Source of the DNA: Isoetes taiwanensis
Lineage: Eukaryota > Streptophyta > Lycopodiopsida > Isoetales > Isoetaceae
Direction of reading: 5' to 3'
NCBI GenBank assembly: GCA_021234155.1
Contig: JAJEKV010000035.1
Location: 744,001 to 808,000 of the forward strand
Length of the DNA: 64,000 nt
In this document: piece after piece, positions 26,460-38,129 of the stretch
Layout: every line of letters begins with the position of its first letter
Position numbering within the stretch: the stretch's first letter is position 1
The notes under the pieces: generated by a model
Database searches by the model: none
What the model saw: the letters and a program-made list of their open reading frames with translations, nothing else
Told to the model about the DNA's origin: nothing
Made by a program: the position numbers and the translations under genes

Positions 26460-26960
26460 ACACGTCGCATGCGACGTATCCACGTGGCTTTTTTTTGCCA
26501 CGTGGATTTTCTATACGCGGATTTTCGTATTTTCCACGTGTATATTCCACGTATATTTCACGGTCACGCCGCATGCGGCGGTACACGCGGGCTTTTTACG
26601 CGACGCGTGTATATTCCACGTGTATTTTCCACGTGTATATTCCACGTGTATATTCCATCGTGAACGTTCCCGCGTGTCCGCGTCGCATGCGGCGATATAC
26701 ACGCGGGTTTTACTGCGACGCTGCGGGATTTTGGTGATGTTCCACATGTATATTCCGCGTGTATATTTCACGTGTCGCGCGCATCGCGACATCTGCCCGT
26801 CCGGCGATGTCGTGTCATCGCGTCTGCTTGACGCTCTCGCGCTGACGCCCGCTAACGTCGCAGATAAGCGGCGACGCCGCATGCGGCGAAACTGCTAACG
26901 ACGTCTGCTTAGCGGCGTGTCTGGCGGCTGACCGTCGGGCCGTCGTCACAGACGTCGCTA
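26460..26960. repeat. Subterminal repeats: CACGTG arrays and GCATGCGRCG palindromes
   Basis: TATATTCCACGTG-type units repeat with a spacing of about 15-16 bp around 26,535-26,560, 26,608-26,660 and 26,738-26,780. They are interleaved with palindromic CGCATGCG boxes at about 26,466, 26,571, 26,684 and 26,877. Dense short direct and inverted repeats just inside the terminus are typical of CACTA elements, where they bind the element's own TnpA-type protein. CACGTG is also the core of the plant G-box bound by bHLH and bZIP factors. Which protein binds here is inference. Confidence 0.6.
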
Positions 26961-26969
26961 TTGGCGCCG

Positions 26970-26994
26970 CTAAATGACCCTTTTTCTTGTTGTG
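26970..26994 (-). repeat. Right terminal inverted repeat, CACTA-like
   Basis: On the minus strand the end reads CACAACAAGAAAAAGGGTCA. The CAAGAAAAAGGG stretch matches the commonest plant CACTA terminus, with CACAA in place of CACTA. Confidence 0.5.
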
Positions 26995-27148
26995 AAAGTC
27001 CAAAGCAAGCTAATAACTGCCATAGATCTAGTTTGAAGTAAAGGTTCTTGCATATGACTTTGTTCATCGCTAATAAGTTACGTATGGTCACTCAAACTTT
27101 AATAAGGCTTCCGGCATGTGGATTAGACAAACAACCTAGAAAGGTGGC

Positions 27149-27334
27149 CAAAAAGATGATGATGAGGACTCACTTGTAGACGGTGAGGAAGAAGATCGCT
27201 CGAGTACATCCAATTTTGAGAGTGAAGTCGAGGATGAAGGCTCAAGTGATCGGGGATTAAATGAGTGGGAGGATGAGATGCATCCCGATCTTCTTTGCAA
27301 AAATGTAAGTTTGTCCGATGACTCGAACATGTAA
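27149..27334 (+). pseudogene. Short acidic coding-like segment, unknown
   Basis: One frame gives about 60 residues rich in Asp, Glu and Ser (DDDEDSLVDGEEEDRSSTSN and similar) ending in SLSDDSNM-stop. The frame opens after a TAG at 27,137. Acidic tails of this kind end several plant transposases and nuclear proteins. With no upstream domain visible it could be a terminal exon remnant or chance. No function is assigned. Confidence 0.2.
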
Positions 27335-29512
27335 AGAAATGTAAAGTCGCAGTGATGATTGTCCGTCAAAATGTCCTATATTTTTGACAATTTTGTTCAT
27401 AATTTTGTACAATTTTCACAACCATGAATATATCACTTCTTTGTCACTCTACTACCCTTTTTTTTTTTTATTGCCCCTTTTTTTTTTACACTTTATAAAA
27501 GTAATTATTTTTTGTTCTAGTTTAGGAGGATGAAATTTGCTATTTAAAATTTTTGCATGAAAGTTATGTTCAATCAACCCCTCAAAAATGGTACCTAAAT
27601 TACTTAAATTGTCACATCCGTCAAAAAAATCTTAAAATGGACTTTTTAAAAGAATTTTAGGGAATCTTTCAAAGATTCCTTTTGAAGTCGTTCTTGGCAA
27701 ATAGAAATAAGTCGCGTTTCATTTTAAACTTTGTTTTGCACCTCGTCATTAGTGCTCTCTTGGGTCTGGGTTTGGGCATCAGTGCAAAATTTTGGGCAAG
27801 AGGAGGGAGACGACAAGATGGCAGAGTAGAGCAAATTCAGTATCTGAAACAAAAGCTTACCGTCCAAGGAAATCATCGGGCCTGCAAGAGATGCATTCTG
27901 CAAGGTGTCCAGAAGAAGATGCTGGTCTGATGAGGGCAAGAGCGGAAGGACCCGTGCTTGAAGAGAGGCGTGCTGGTTCATGAGATCAAATTCTTGAAGC
28001 AAAAAATGTTCAAGCCATGTGACACGCAAGAGCTCCGCACCAGTGAAGTTATGGCGGCGTTGACGATGCTTAGCCATGAGATATTGGAACAGTGGGGCTT
28101 TGGGTTGCAAGCAGGTTGTGATTCTCAAACAAACAGACATCGTTTAAGCTGGGTGCAGAATCTATCTAAACTCTAAGCTCTATGTTAGTGACTCAAAGCT
28201 TTATGCTAGCCGAACTGGACTGTATGAACTCTAAGCTCTATGCCAGCAACTCAAAACTCTATGCTAGTCAGAAGGAAATTAACGCTAGGGAATGGCCTGT
28301 GAAGCAGAACTGGGCACACAACTGTCCAAAATAATTCAAAGCAACTCCAAACCTGATACCTATGGCCGAAATTGCGGATGGGGGTCTTTGCTGGCCTCGG
28401 GGCGTTGCTGCAGAACAAAATTGAATCTGAACTTAACTTGGTGTTTACTTGGAGTTATTAGCGCATGACGCCTGGAATCTCGGTGGAATTAGAGACTTGG
28501 TTTGCCAAAGCTCGTTGCTGAATCGACGAGTGAAGATGCTTGCTGGACCTGCAGTTTGCTACGGTGCTGGCGAATCCCTGCTTGTGATCCGTGCTCCTAA
28601 TCTGTTGCCGTGCTTATGCTTGGTGCTACTGCCTCAACTGATTCTTACATGAGCTAGAAGGGGCATGGGCGCCTAGGCGCTCACGCCAAAGCGACAGGAG
28701 AGCCAAGCAGAAAAACTTATTTTGATTGGTGTTAACATTCATGATAAAGTTTATGCATCTTAATTGCATTTAAGTTTTTTGAGAGTTTGTTTTTATGAAT
28801 TATCAATTTTGCACTTCAGGTTTGTTAGGATTTCAATGTTCCTTATTGATTTAAGTAGTTTTTTAAAATTGACGTTTCGTTTCATGATGAAGAGCTGGTC
28901 GTACCCGTTCCTTAAGGTTCGTCGTTCCTAAAACCGTTTCGTTCTATGCCAAGTATGCTTCACAACATGGACTTAGGAGAAACAGGAGAATGGCTTTCAC
29001 TGAAGAAATGCCAGTTAAAGTCCAAATCCACTTCGACTTTAAGTCAAAAGATAAGCATGAGCATTGTTTTAAGTCTTTGTTTTAGTAGGAGCTTCCGAAA
29101 GGAATAGCTTAGTGGACGCATTAGCAACAGTTGCCAAGTGGAACGGCATCGGTCTTGCAATGCACTCTTTGAATGAGCCAATCTGCTGAAATTGCACATT
29201 GCAAACCTAAGCTATTAGGAGAGGTGTTCTCGGACTTCTTTGCATGTTGAAGATAAGTCTACAACATAAGTTAGCAACATAAGTTATAGGAGGTATGTCT
29301 AGCTTTCTTCTTGTTTCGGGCCACAATGATTTTGTAGGCAATTTCTACCTTTCTTTTCAAATCAATTCAGCATTTCTTCTTGAAGCCCACATTAATGTCA
29401 AGTAAAGAAACACCTTATAGCATTGCTCACATAATTAGTCTGTACATACAAAAACCTCACTGTAGAGAACACCCGAAAAATTTACACAAACGATTTTCCC
29501 AGTGCATCTTAC
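27335..29512. other. Low-density region, no recognised gene
   Basis: 27,400-27,700 is AT-rich with T runs. 27,680-28,180 carries overlapping open frames on both strands (up to 138 aa, minus, 27,724-28,140) that I do not recognise. 28,160-28,270 contains a short degenerate repeat of CTCTAAGCTCTATGYYAG and ACTCAAARCTYTATGCTAG. 28,640-28,690 has a small palindrome around GGCGCCTAGGCGC. The rest, to the phosphatase stop codon, shows no supported feature and should include the phosphatase 3' UTR. Confidence 0.5.
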
Positions 29513-30223
<711 letters not shown>

Positions 30224-30363
30224 TCAGATCCGGCAGAGGCAAAGCTTAGATGTTGGAAAATGGCGTCGGAACGGATGAAGCAAGGCGCCATAGCCAGCAA
30301 GACATAACCCGAAACCAGAGGAGGTGAGCTGTGCCCTATGCAACGAAATGGCACAATTACTGA

Positions 30364-30371
30364 CTTTTATA
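30364..30371 (-). promoter_or_regulatory. TATA box of the phosphatase gene
   Basis: TATAAAAG on the minus strand (TTTTGTATAAAAGTCAG). A start of transcription about 30 nt downstream would leave a 5' UTR of about 190 nt before the ATG at 30,148. It is the only good TATA motif I see upstream of this gene. Confidence 0.45.
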
Positions 30372-31435
30372 CAAAATAAGAAGGGAGAAAAAAAAAACCA
30401 ACCAAGGATTAAAAAAATATCAAAAGGAAAACTAAACAAAAAAGGAAGTTCTCTCATCCAAATTCATAGAATGTGCTCATCCTATGACCAACTTTTGACC
30501 CTTGAAAACACTTGGCCCCCCTCCACTTCCACACACACATCAATCTAATTTGTGGCCAGGCTTGATTCGATCTCCCTTGTTGCGTTGCGGGCTATCATAG
30601 TCCTCCGCATACTGATCTTGTCGAATCGATCCGATAAAGTTGTTTGCATTGCATTTCAACAGTAAAAAATACAGAAAAAGGCGAAAAGATCATACTCATT
30701 ATTGCAAAAGCATGCGATAAAGACAACAACAACTTGATTTAGCTCTTAATCGCCTTCAAACTCTTCCTAATAATGCCGCTAATGCTTTTTACAGTTGGTG
30801 CTTACGCTTTTTCTAGAATGAGATTTTCTTAGGGCGGAATCACACTTATGGCGCCCCAGGACGAAAACATCACCCACAAATCAAGAAATGTCACTTTTAA
30901 TCTTTGAACATTCTCGCATCACATTAAGCGTGCCAATGACTCAAAAGTTCTTGATTTGTAGCGAAATTCTTGGTTGGGGATATCCTCTATCAAAATTTTG
31001 GGCAGGGCCACCTTAGCAACTCATTGCCCTAAAATTTGAAGAATAGAAATTAGGGTTCTTGCTTCATGAAGAGACGATTAGATTCACATTTTTGCACCAT
31101 ATTTGCTTGCAAAGAAGCTCAAGCAGAAAGAATCGCCATAAGGAATGATAAGGAACAATGATATCCTATATTATAAAATTATTGTGTACTAGGAAATTGC
31201 CCACCTTCGGTGGGCGTCCCATGTATTTGGACATGGAGTGTTTGTCTATGAATGTTGCCTGCCTAAGGCTTCTTCGTATTGATGTGTTATTACCACTTGT
31301 GAATTTGACAATCGTATATCAAACTTGCTTCAAGAAACATTGTACCCAACGAATGAGCAATATTAACACTCATAAGTTTGTAAGTATTGCAAAAACCTAG
31401 AACTCTTGGTCTTTATAATTCCTCCCATACTCTTA
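30372..31435. other. No recognised gene
   Basis: The sequence upstream of the phosphatase gene is a mix of AT-rich and neutral DNA. No domain, RNA gene or clear repeat is visible. An 80-aa open frame at 31,158-31,400 is unsupported. Confidence 0.4.
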
Positions 31436-31625
31436 CTCTTGCTTCCTATAACAAAAATAGTCAAAGTGTATACCCTTGTTTGTTCCATCCATATGTTGGC
31501 TTCCTATAACAAAAATAATCTAATTGTATAAGCAGCTTATGGAGATGGCCCTCCATCAATGGACCTTGCGTTTAATCTTATGGAGATGGCCCTCTATCGC
31601 TGGACCTTCCTGCGTTTAATCTCGC
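31436..31625 (+). repeat. Two small tandem duplications
   Basis: GCTTCCTATAACAAAAATA occurs at about 31,440 and 31,499. A unit of about 47 bp containing CTTATGGAGATGGCCCTC and TGGACCTT...CTGCGTTTAATC occurs at about 31,528 and 31,575. No function is apparent. Confidence 0.7.
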
Positions 31626-32335
31626 TTCCCCACGCTTTTCCATGAGAGTGCACCGCTAAAAAATACAAATGAAGATGCGAACAACGACACGATGTCTCGG
31701 AGATAATAGGTGTGGGATTACCTAATTCTTTGCAACATTCCTTCACTTCATGCAATCGACTTTCTACTTCACTTTTAAATGGAACGCACATCAAGTTATC
31801 ATGCTTCGCTTCACCATTCCATAGCCTGAAAAAGCTCAGACTTAGAATCGTTTTCAGCAGACATGGGTGCTCCAAGCATTTGAAGATAGAATAATCTAGA
31901 TAGACTGGGCTACAGATTCTTGAGTTCAACTGGTAAGTGTAAACAGAATGAGGAAAGAAGCACCTTAATCTGCAGGATGAATTGACGACCTAAAGCGGGA
32001 GAGAAAAGTGATAACAGACATGGTCGCCACCACCCGCGCTGTAGCCATGGTTGCACTGAACCTCTCCAAGAAAATTCCAAATGCTCAGCAATGCAACGAA
32101 AAGTGTTTGTGTGGAGATTAGAGTAGCCAAGTGCCATCACCACTGCTGCTGCCTTCTGTGAATCAAGAAACGAATCACCTTCTGTCGAAGTTGAACTTGA
32201 CGTGAGTTGAAGCCAGAGTTGCACTTGAGCTGGCCGGTTGAACCCGAGCTCACCGTGAGCCTTGAGAAACGTATTTCTTTTTATCCTCCGATGCAACGTC
32301 ATCGCTATGCTTCTCTTTTGCCCTATTTGTGCCAT
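31594..32335 (-). other. Unrecognised overlapping open frames
   Basis: Minus-strand frames of 141 aa (31,910-32,335) and 111 aa (31,594-31,929) overlap by 20 bases. I recognise no domain. The second contains EVKECCKELGNPTPIISETS, which reads like real protein, and the two could be neighbouring exons of a decayed gene. Composition gives no decisive support. Confidence 0.2.
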
Positions 32336-33086
32336 GGAAAATGTATCGCTATGCTTCTCCTCAATGCTCCTCCTCCATTGCTATCCATCATGAACTCGCC
32401 AAGATGTTTCATATCATGTTCTATCATGGCATGTGGAAATCCGACATCCCCTGTGAAAAAACCTGATTTGCAAAAACAAAGGAAACCTGATAGCAAAGGA
32501 TTGGACAACTGAGGATGAAAAAACAAAAGCTCCCAACAGATCGTGAAGAACCCCATTGATGTCAACTATGAACAGAAGCTCTCCTCCCGATTCTGTTCAG
32601 AAGCAGCCGCCGCTATGCCGCCGGAAGCTCTCCTCCCGATTCTACTGAGAAAAGGCCAGAAGCACCCGCTATGGTGCCAGAAGCTCTCCCAACCCTAGCT
32701 CAATCCAACCCTAGATCTAAGCCGTCCGATCTAGGGTGTGGTTGAAGACAGACATACAACAAAATTTTTTATAATAAAGATGTCTGTCTTAAACCTCGCC
32801 CTAGATTGGGCGGCTGAGATTATATCATGCCACGTGGGCATCATCTCACCCTTCGTATTGTGGTGTAGTTGTCTTCTCCCGTGGAACGTCCGCCATAGCC
32901 ATCCTCTGCGCTGGCTTCGAGTCGCTATTAGGGTTTTTCTTCACGGCGAGGCGGGAGCAAAATACCGTTAGGCGATGAATAAGGTGCGAGAATCCAAAAG
33001 ATAATGGTCTTTGTGTAGAAATCCGGCAAGCATGGGCTCTGTGAAGGAGAAACTGAATCGTGTCACGTGCTTTGGGTTTTGATCGA
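32336..33086. other. No recognised gene; one short direct repeat
   Basis: 32,577-32,690 carries GAAGCTCTCCTCCCGATTCT twice and a third partial GAAGCTCTCCCAAC, each followed by a CGCTATG-containing stretch. The remainder contains no supported coding region. Confidence 0.5.
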
Positions 33087-33400
33087 ATATTTGATTCGGC
33101 CTTAAAAAAGTTGTCTTTGCCTGAATTCGCGAGATAGTCGCGCATCAAAAGAAGACAAGGGTTCATCCGTGATGTATTCTTTGGAGTTACTGCAGATATC
33201 ACATCGGTTGTGAGTCGGGAGATCGGGAGGAGAGTTTATATGAAAACAAGACTTTGATTCGGCTTAATGTTGTCTTTGCCTGATTCATGCAGATAAATTG
33301 CATCAAAAGAAGACAAGGGTGGTGTATTCTTTGGAGTTTCTGGCCAGATACCACATCGGTTGTGTCGGTTGTGAGTCGAGAGATCGTGACATTCTCTTGG
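33087..33400 (+). repeat. 165-bp tandem duplication
   Basis: Two copies, about 33,087-33,222 and 33,252-33,392, share TTGATTCGGCYTTAA, GTTGTCTTTGCCTGA, GCATCAAAAGAAGACAAGGG, GTATTCTTTGGAGTT and CACATCGGTTGTG...GTCG.GAGATCG. The second copy has an internal GTTGTGTCG duplication. No coding signal is present. Confidence 0.85.
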
Positions 33401-36400
33401 CGACAAGGCTCTAATATGGCGCTCCTTCATGCAATTTCTTTGGATGCATTTTTGTAGGTGATATTTTTATGGCACTCCAAGCTTCTTTGTCGGCAAAGGC
33501 ACATTATAGCTCATGACATGTTCGATCCGATGTAGGTCTATGTTCGGCTTCCTTTTGAGCTTCTAGAAATACATCGATAAAATGTTTTAATTATTTGTGC
33601 GGGTTGAGAATACTTGGGTGCCAAGCAAAAGCACCGTCCGACTTCAATCTTTGAGATAAGCAACTATACGAGATGGGTACTCGAAGTTCCATTACGCCTA
33701 TCTAACTTGCATGCCCGGATGTTATGCGCCCTGAGGTTGGCTTGGTTTAGTTCATTCTCATGTTGGCATTGCTTATAGATGGAAAATAAAGCACATAAGC
33801 AACCACGCAGTCATGCATGAAGGTAAGTTATACATTTTGAGTTATTCAATTGTGACAAACTATCTTGTTGAATCTTTGAGGATAAACAAAAGGCATGTCT
33901 TTATCTCGCAAGTCATAACATATATATTGAGTACTTGAGCCTCAAATGGACACATTTTGGAGTGTTGAAATATGCCCTTTTGATTTGAAGAGCTTGAAGA
34001 TCATTTTTTGTCCATGCTGCTTTCACATGACCTTATTTGCAGATTCAATTGCAGCTTGATATGGTAATAACGGCAAGTGTACCCATTTTTGCTACCATTT
34101 AGAATCCCACATGAAGTGAACCCACATAGTTTTAATGGGCATATCCTCGTGGTAATCTTGGGCTTTTTGGGTAGCTCATGTACTTTGATCTATTTCACCC
34201 ATTTGTACTACGAATTTGAAAAACATATACCTAGCATCTTTTATAGGTTGTTCCCTGAGCTTTCCAATGCATGCTCATGTTTAGGAAATGGAGCTTTCTT
34301 CTTAAAGTTACGACCCTATTAGTACTCTGCTGTAAAACTAGACCAGCAAATGCAATTTGTCATATTTGACATATTTAGACTAGGAATTTGAGAACTGTGT
34401 GCCTAGGATTTTTTTTAGGTCTTTCCTTAAGCTTTTAAATGGATGCCCCTGTTGGTGGAACAGAGCTTGCATTCTTCATTTTCATAGTTTGGCATCATTG
34501 ACGAGCTTCTAGGCTCTGCCTTAGTCTCGAACAATTTTCTATGTTTGCCAAATTTGAGTCCTTTGATCTAAGTTTCTAAGTATGGTACAACGCAGATGCA
34601 GCTGTTTCAAAGAGTTGGCATGTTAGATGATAATCTAAACTTTGGAGCGGCAAGGCGAACGCACAAGATCGCCTTCAACTTCCGTGGGATGTTAGTGGGG
34701 CATTCATGTGAGATATGCCGAGACTCCTAAGTTAGTGTTGGTGTTACGTGAAGGCACAAATTCGACTATGCAGAATTTCCATGTTTTGATGAAGCAAAGT
34801 GGCCTTTCTGCAACCAATAAGCAATCATGATATTGAAGGTTAGGGATTATTCCCTCATGCATACTGGATTTTATAATTCTCTTCTGCACAAGGCTATTAT
34901 ACAAAATTTGAAACGGGCAGTCTGTTATGGAGCAGGAAATGGAATCTATTATTAACAACTGGATATTCTAGATGGCTCTGTTTTGTAACTGTGTCATATT
35001 TTGATGTGTTTATCCAACAATGAGCTCCACGTATATCAACTTCTCACCCATGGAATGACTATGAGGAGCTAGGGAAAATATAGAAAATATAGAGTTGCTT
35101 TTCATATTGGATCTACTAAAGCAAATAGAAGACTTTGTATGGCAAATTAATTTATTGTTATTCTTCTTCTTTAAACCCCGTGTGGTAATACGAGGGCACT
35201 GCTAGGTGAAACTAATTGAAGCTGCAATTCAATCAATATTCATTTTTGTCGGTCAATTTAAACATCTTTACTTTCTTTGTTGTTTATGAATAAACGAATT
35301 TGAAGAATATGGAAAATGCTCATGGATAATGACGCTCATGGAGCTTGCAAGGAAACACTTAAAGGTTATTATTTGTTGTAGTGCTTTCTACAATGGAGTG
35401 TGTTTGGCGCCACGACAATTGTTTCAGATAAAATGGACTTGAGCAAGCATTGCTTTTTCGTATATTTTGCTAATGTTACTGTTATAACTTTTACTTGATG
35501 TAACTTATAATATAAGCAATAAACATCCATTGTCATTCATTATCTTCATGTAACATACATAAAGTAACTGACATCGATACAAAGGTTCAACATTGTTTTG
35601 ATATTGTTTACATAATCCATGGAAAACGTTGTTAAAGCTTTGAAAAAAAAAATTGTTATAATAAGAAGTTACAAAAGTTGGCTTATTACTGCAAGCCCTT
35701 CTTATTGCGGCCAAAACATTTACAGGCCGAACTTATGCCCAGCAACGCTGGGCACCATTACTAGTCCTTAAATATGAAGCAAAACATTCATTGGCTCAAG
35801 GTTTGTCAAACTGTAAATGATTTTGCAGCAGAGATCTACAACAACAATTTTAAGGTTCTTTAAGATTATGTCTGGATGTTTGGTAGGAACTTAATAAATA
35901 ATGGGCGCATAGAAATGTATTTGCTTCGGGTTTTTTCTAATATGTAATGGTGGAAAATTATGTAATGGTCGAATTTATAGGCATGCATTCTATTAAGCGA
36001 AGGTGCCTGACTTTTATTTGTCTTTACTGATACATATATATAGTGGGATATGAGCATCTCCGGAATGAAAATAGATCTTTGAATAGATATGCAGATAAGA
36101 AAAAGATCCTAGATTTCGCATGGCATAATATAGGCCAAAAAAATCCTGATTCAGATATAACCCCTTCATTTTGTTGACTAGCTTAGAGAGCCTTCATAGA
36201 AAAAATTCTTCAGGGCAATTTTGTGGGGCAAGGATAACACTGGCAGTGATTTCGGCTGCATCTTCATGGCTAAAGAGCAGGATTCACATGGCAAAAAATC
36301 ATTGGTATTCCTAAGCATCACAAAATCGATCATGGCTCTGTGGTAGAAACTCAAAACAATGAAGGCTTTGAATCAGGCAATCAGAAAGATAGGTACATTT

Positions 36401-36996
36401 TTATCATAGAAATTAATGCGTGAGTGTGATTGCCGAATGCAAATGTCTCTAGCTCCTCGCTAGTTAGGCAAGCGATTACTCTTGCTCGAAACATAAGAAC
36501 AAAAAAGATGGATCTCGTGTATATTTCTAAACTACAAAAATAAGATTTTTCTAACATATTCCTAGTTCTAACATATTCCTAGTATGGTCGCGCTTTGTTT
36601 GATTTTATATTGGATTATTCATCTCCTTCTATATATGCTGGCGCTAATGATTTGCAAAGGGTGAAATGTGATAAATTGAGAGTAATCACTTGTACCTTTT
36701 GGCCCTTCAACCATTACCAAGTTTCTTGCTAATGTTTTGATGATTGGCTGTAGGTATGATGATTCTCCTTCCTTTGTCACTTTTTTGCACCTAAAGTTGG
36801 TTTCTGGCTTATAGGAGGAGATCAAAATGTTGAAAACATATAGACTGCAACAATAATAGTGGACAAAGTTTTTTTTTTAAGACTAAGAATAAGCATCTGC
36901 ATCTCTGAACAATTCTATGAGGTTTTGGCTTTAAAAATGCTATGTGAGTTCTGAAAAAGCATGGATAAAGTGATAGCAGGAATATCTTAATTGCTT
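33401..36996. other. AT-rich intergenic region, no gene seen
   Basis: About 3.6 kb without an open frame above 84 aa, without recognisable domains, and without strong repeats. It could contain introns or UTRs of an undetected gene, or decayed transposons. Confidence 0.5.
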
Positions 36997-37731
36997 ATTC
37001 TTGCACTGCGACTCGCATGAAAAACAAAAACATCCCGATAGATAGGCTTTTCATTCATCTCAGCAGTTTTTTCTACAATGGTATAGGGTGGGTAGCTGCA
37101 CATCGCAGGCTACCCAAAAAATGAAAACATAGGAATCTCCGGTTATAACACACGGACCCCAAATAAAATTGTGTTTCTGTGATGTTGGCTAGTGTACTGC
37201 CGAGAGCTTATCGCCGGGATTAAAAACCCCCGCCCTTTCAAGTTTTCGAGGAAAAACCCTAGCGATAAAATCTCGGCAAGGGGCTTGGACAACGCAGGGT
37301 CGCTAAACGTTCCCACAAAAAAAACCACTCCCACAGGAGAATATCAAGTCGCGCATCACCCCCGGACACGCACATCACCAACAAAAACCAATAGCGAAGA
37401 TACCTCCGGCGAGGGGCTGGTCCGCAGTGCCACGACAAAAAAAAACAACATTTACACCTCGAAAAAGCGAGGGGCTGGTCACGCGTGCCACGCGACAATT
37501 ATAACAAATATGAACATATAAATAACAATTTTAAGGGGGGGAGCGTGGGAGCCATGGATACTGCTGAGAGATGAGAAAGCGCGGATGAAACGTCGATGAA
37601 GAACTCGGCAATAAATAGCGATCCCCCAACCTGATGAACGACCTAAAAATACATGCAAGAATCTCGATCCGCTACGCGAATCGATGATATTCTTGCACTG
37701 CGACTTGCATGAAAACAAAAACATCCCGATA
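36997..37731 (+). repeat. 44-bp direct repeats bracketing a 650-bp segment
   Basis: ATTCTTGCACTGCGACTYGC followed by ATGAAAA(A)CAAAAACATCCCGAT occurs at 36,997-37,040 and again at 37,689-37,731. Between them lie the hairpin element (37,200-37,277), two CGAGGGGCTGGTC boxes near 37,409 and 37,470, and the first copy of a further duplication. The arrangement suggests an insertion with a duplicated flank or an unequal exchange. Confidence 0.7.
37200..37277 (+). other. Structured hairpin element, locus B
   Basis: Arms GCCGAGAGCTTATCGC (37,200-37,215) and GCGATAAAATCTCGGC (37,262-37,277) pair over 14 positions with a 2-nt internal mismatch. The enclosed core, GGATTAAAAACCCCCGCCC to GTTTTCGAGGAAAAACC, recurs at 59,712-59,770 on the minus strand with a different but equally pairable stem. 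Function is unknown. It may be a structured RNA or terminal motif of a mobile element. Confidence 0.6.
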
Positions 37732-38076
37732 CCAGAGAACTTCAAATACTAGATCCGAGGAGAAAAGTTGAAGATTGTCCTATGCCGGACAAAAGGGCAA
37801 AGATAGAAGAGGTTAGAAAGGATATGAATGGTCAAGAAAGAGTAGCTCATGCAAGAAGAAGCCCCTCCTCCGCATGAGAGCAAAGAATAGAAGCCATGGA
37901 TACTGCTGAGAAATGAGAAAGCGCCGATAAAACATCGATGAAGAACTTGGCAATAAATAGCGATCCCCCAACCTGATGAACGACCTAAAAATGCATGTGA
38001 TGCATGCATGCGACGCATGCAATGCATGCATGCTCGTCTTGTGTAAGAATCTCGATCCGCTACACGAATCGATGAC
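37547..38076 (+). repeat. Direct duplication with a CATG-rich palindromic insert
   Basis: The segment GAGCCATGGATACTGCTGAG to AATCTCGATCCGCTACGCG at 37,547-37,682 is repeated at 37,889-38,072. The second copy carries an extra stretch of about 45 bp at 37,992-38,036 built from TGCATG and GCATGC palindromes. The units share GCAATAAATAGCGATCCCCC and CTGATGAACGACCTAAAAA. Confidence 0.8.
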
Positions 38077-38129
38077 AATGTAATACCTTTGCCAATATAG
38101 AGACATACATTTTTTTCATTTATAAGAAA

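Larger units (their letters stand above)
19359..26994 (+). mobile_element. Putative CACTA (En/Spm)-like DNA transposon
   Basis: The right end, read on the minus strand, begins CACAACAAGAAAAAGGGTCA and is followed by GCG/ACG-rich subterminal DNA (TAGCGGCGCCAATAGCGACG). That matches the usual CACTACAAGAAAA-type terminus of plant CACTA elements with a changed fifth base. The left end is weaker: CACATTAAAAAAAAG near 19,359, then TCGCTATAAC and GCGTCGACGC-type repeats to about 19,480. No clear 3-bp target duplication is seen (CTT on the left, AAA on the right). Inside are decayed spliced-looking coding blocks on the plus strand and CACGTG-rich subterminal repeats. I do not see a recognisable TNP2 transposase, so the element would be non-autonomous or decayed. 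Confidence 0.45.

Noticed and set aside
26511-26882. 123-aa minus-strand and overlapping plus-strand frames in the CACGTG block
   Set aside because: They arise from the repeated TATATTCCACGTG units. The same tripeptide pattern recurs in every frame.
37000-37560. Helitron terminus suggested by hairpin and GC-rich end
   Set aside because: No CTRR end with a 3' hairpin at the right distance, and no TC start or Rep/helicase sequence, was found.
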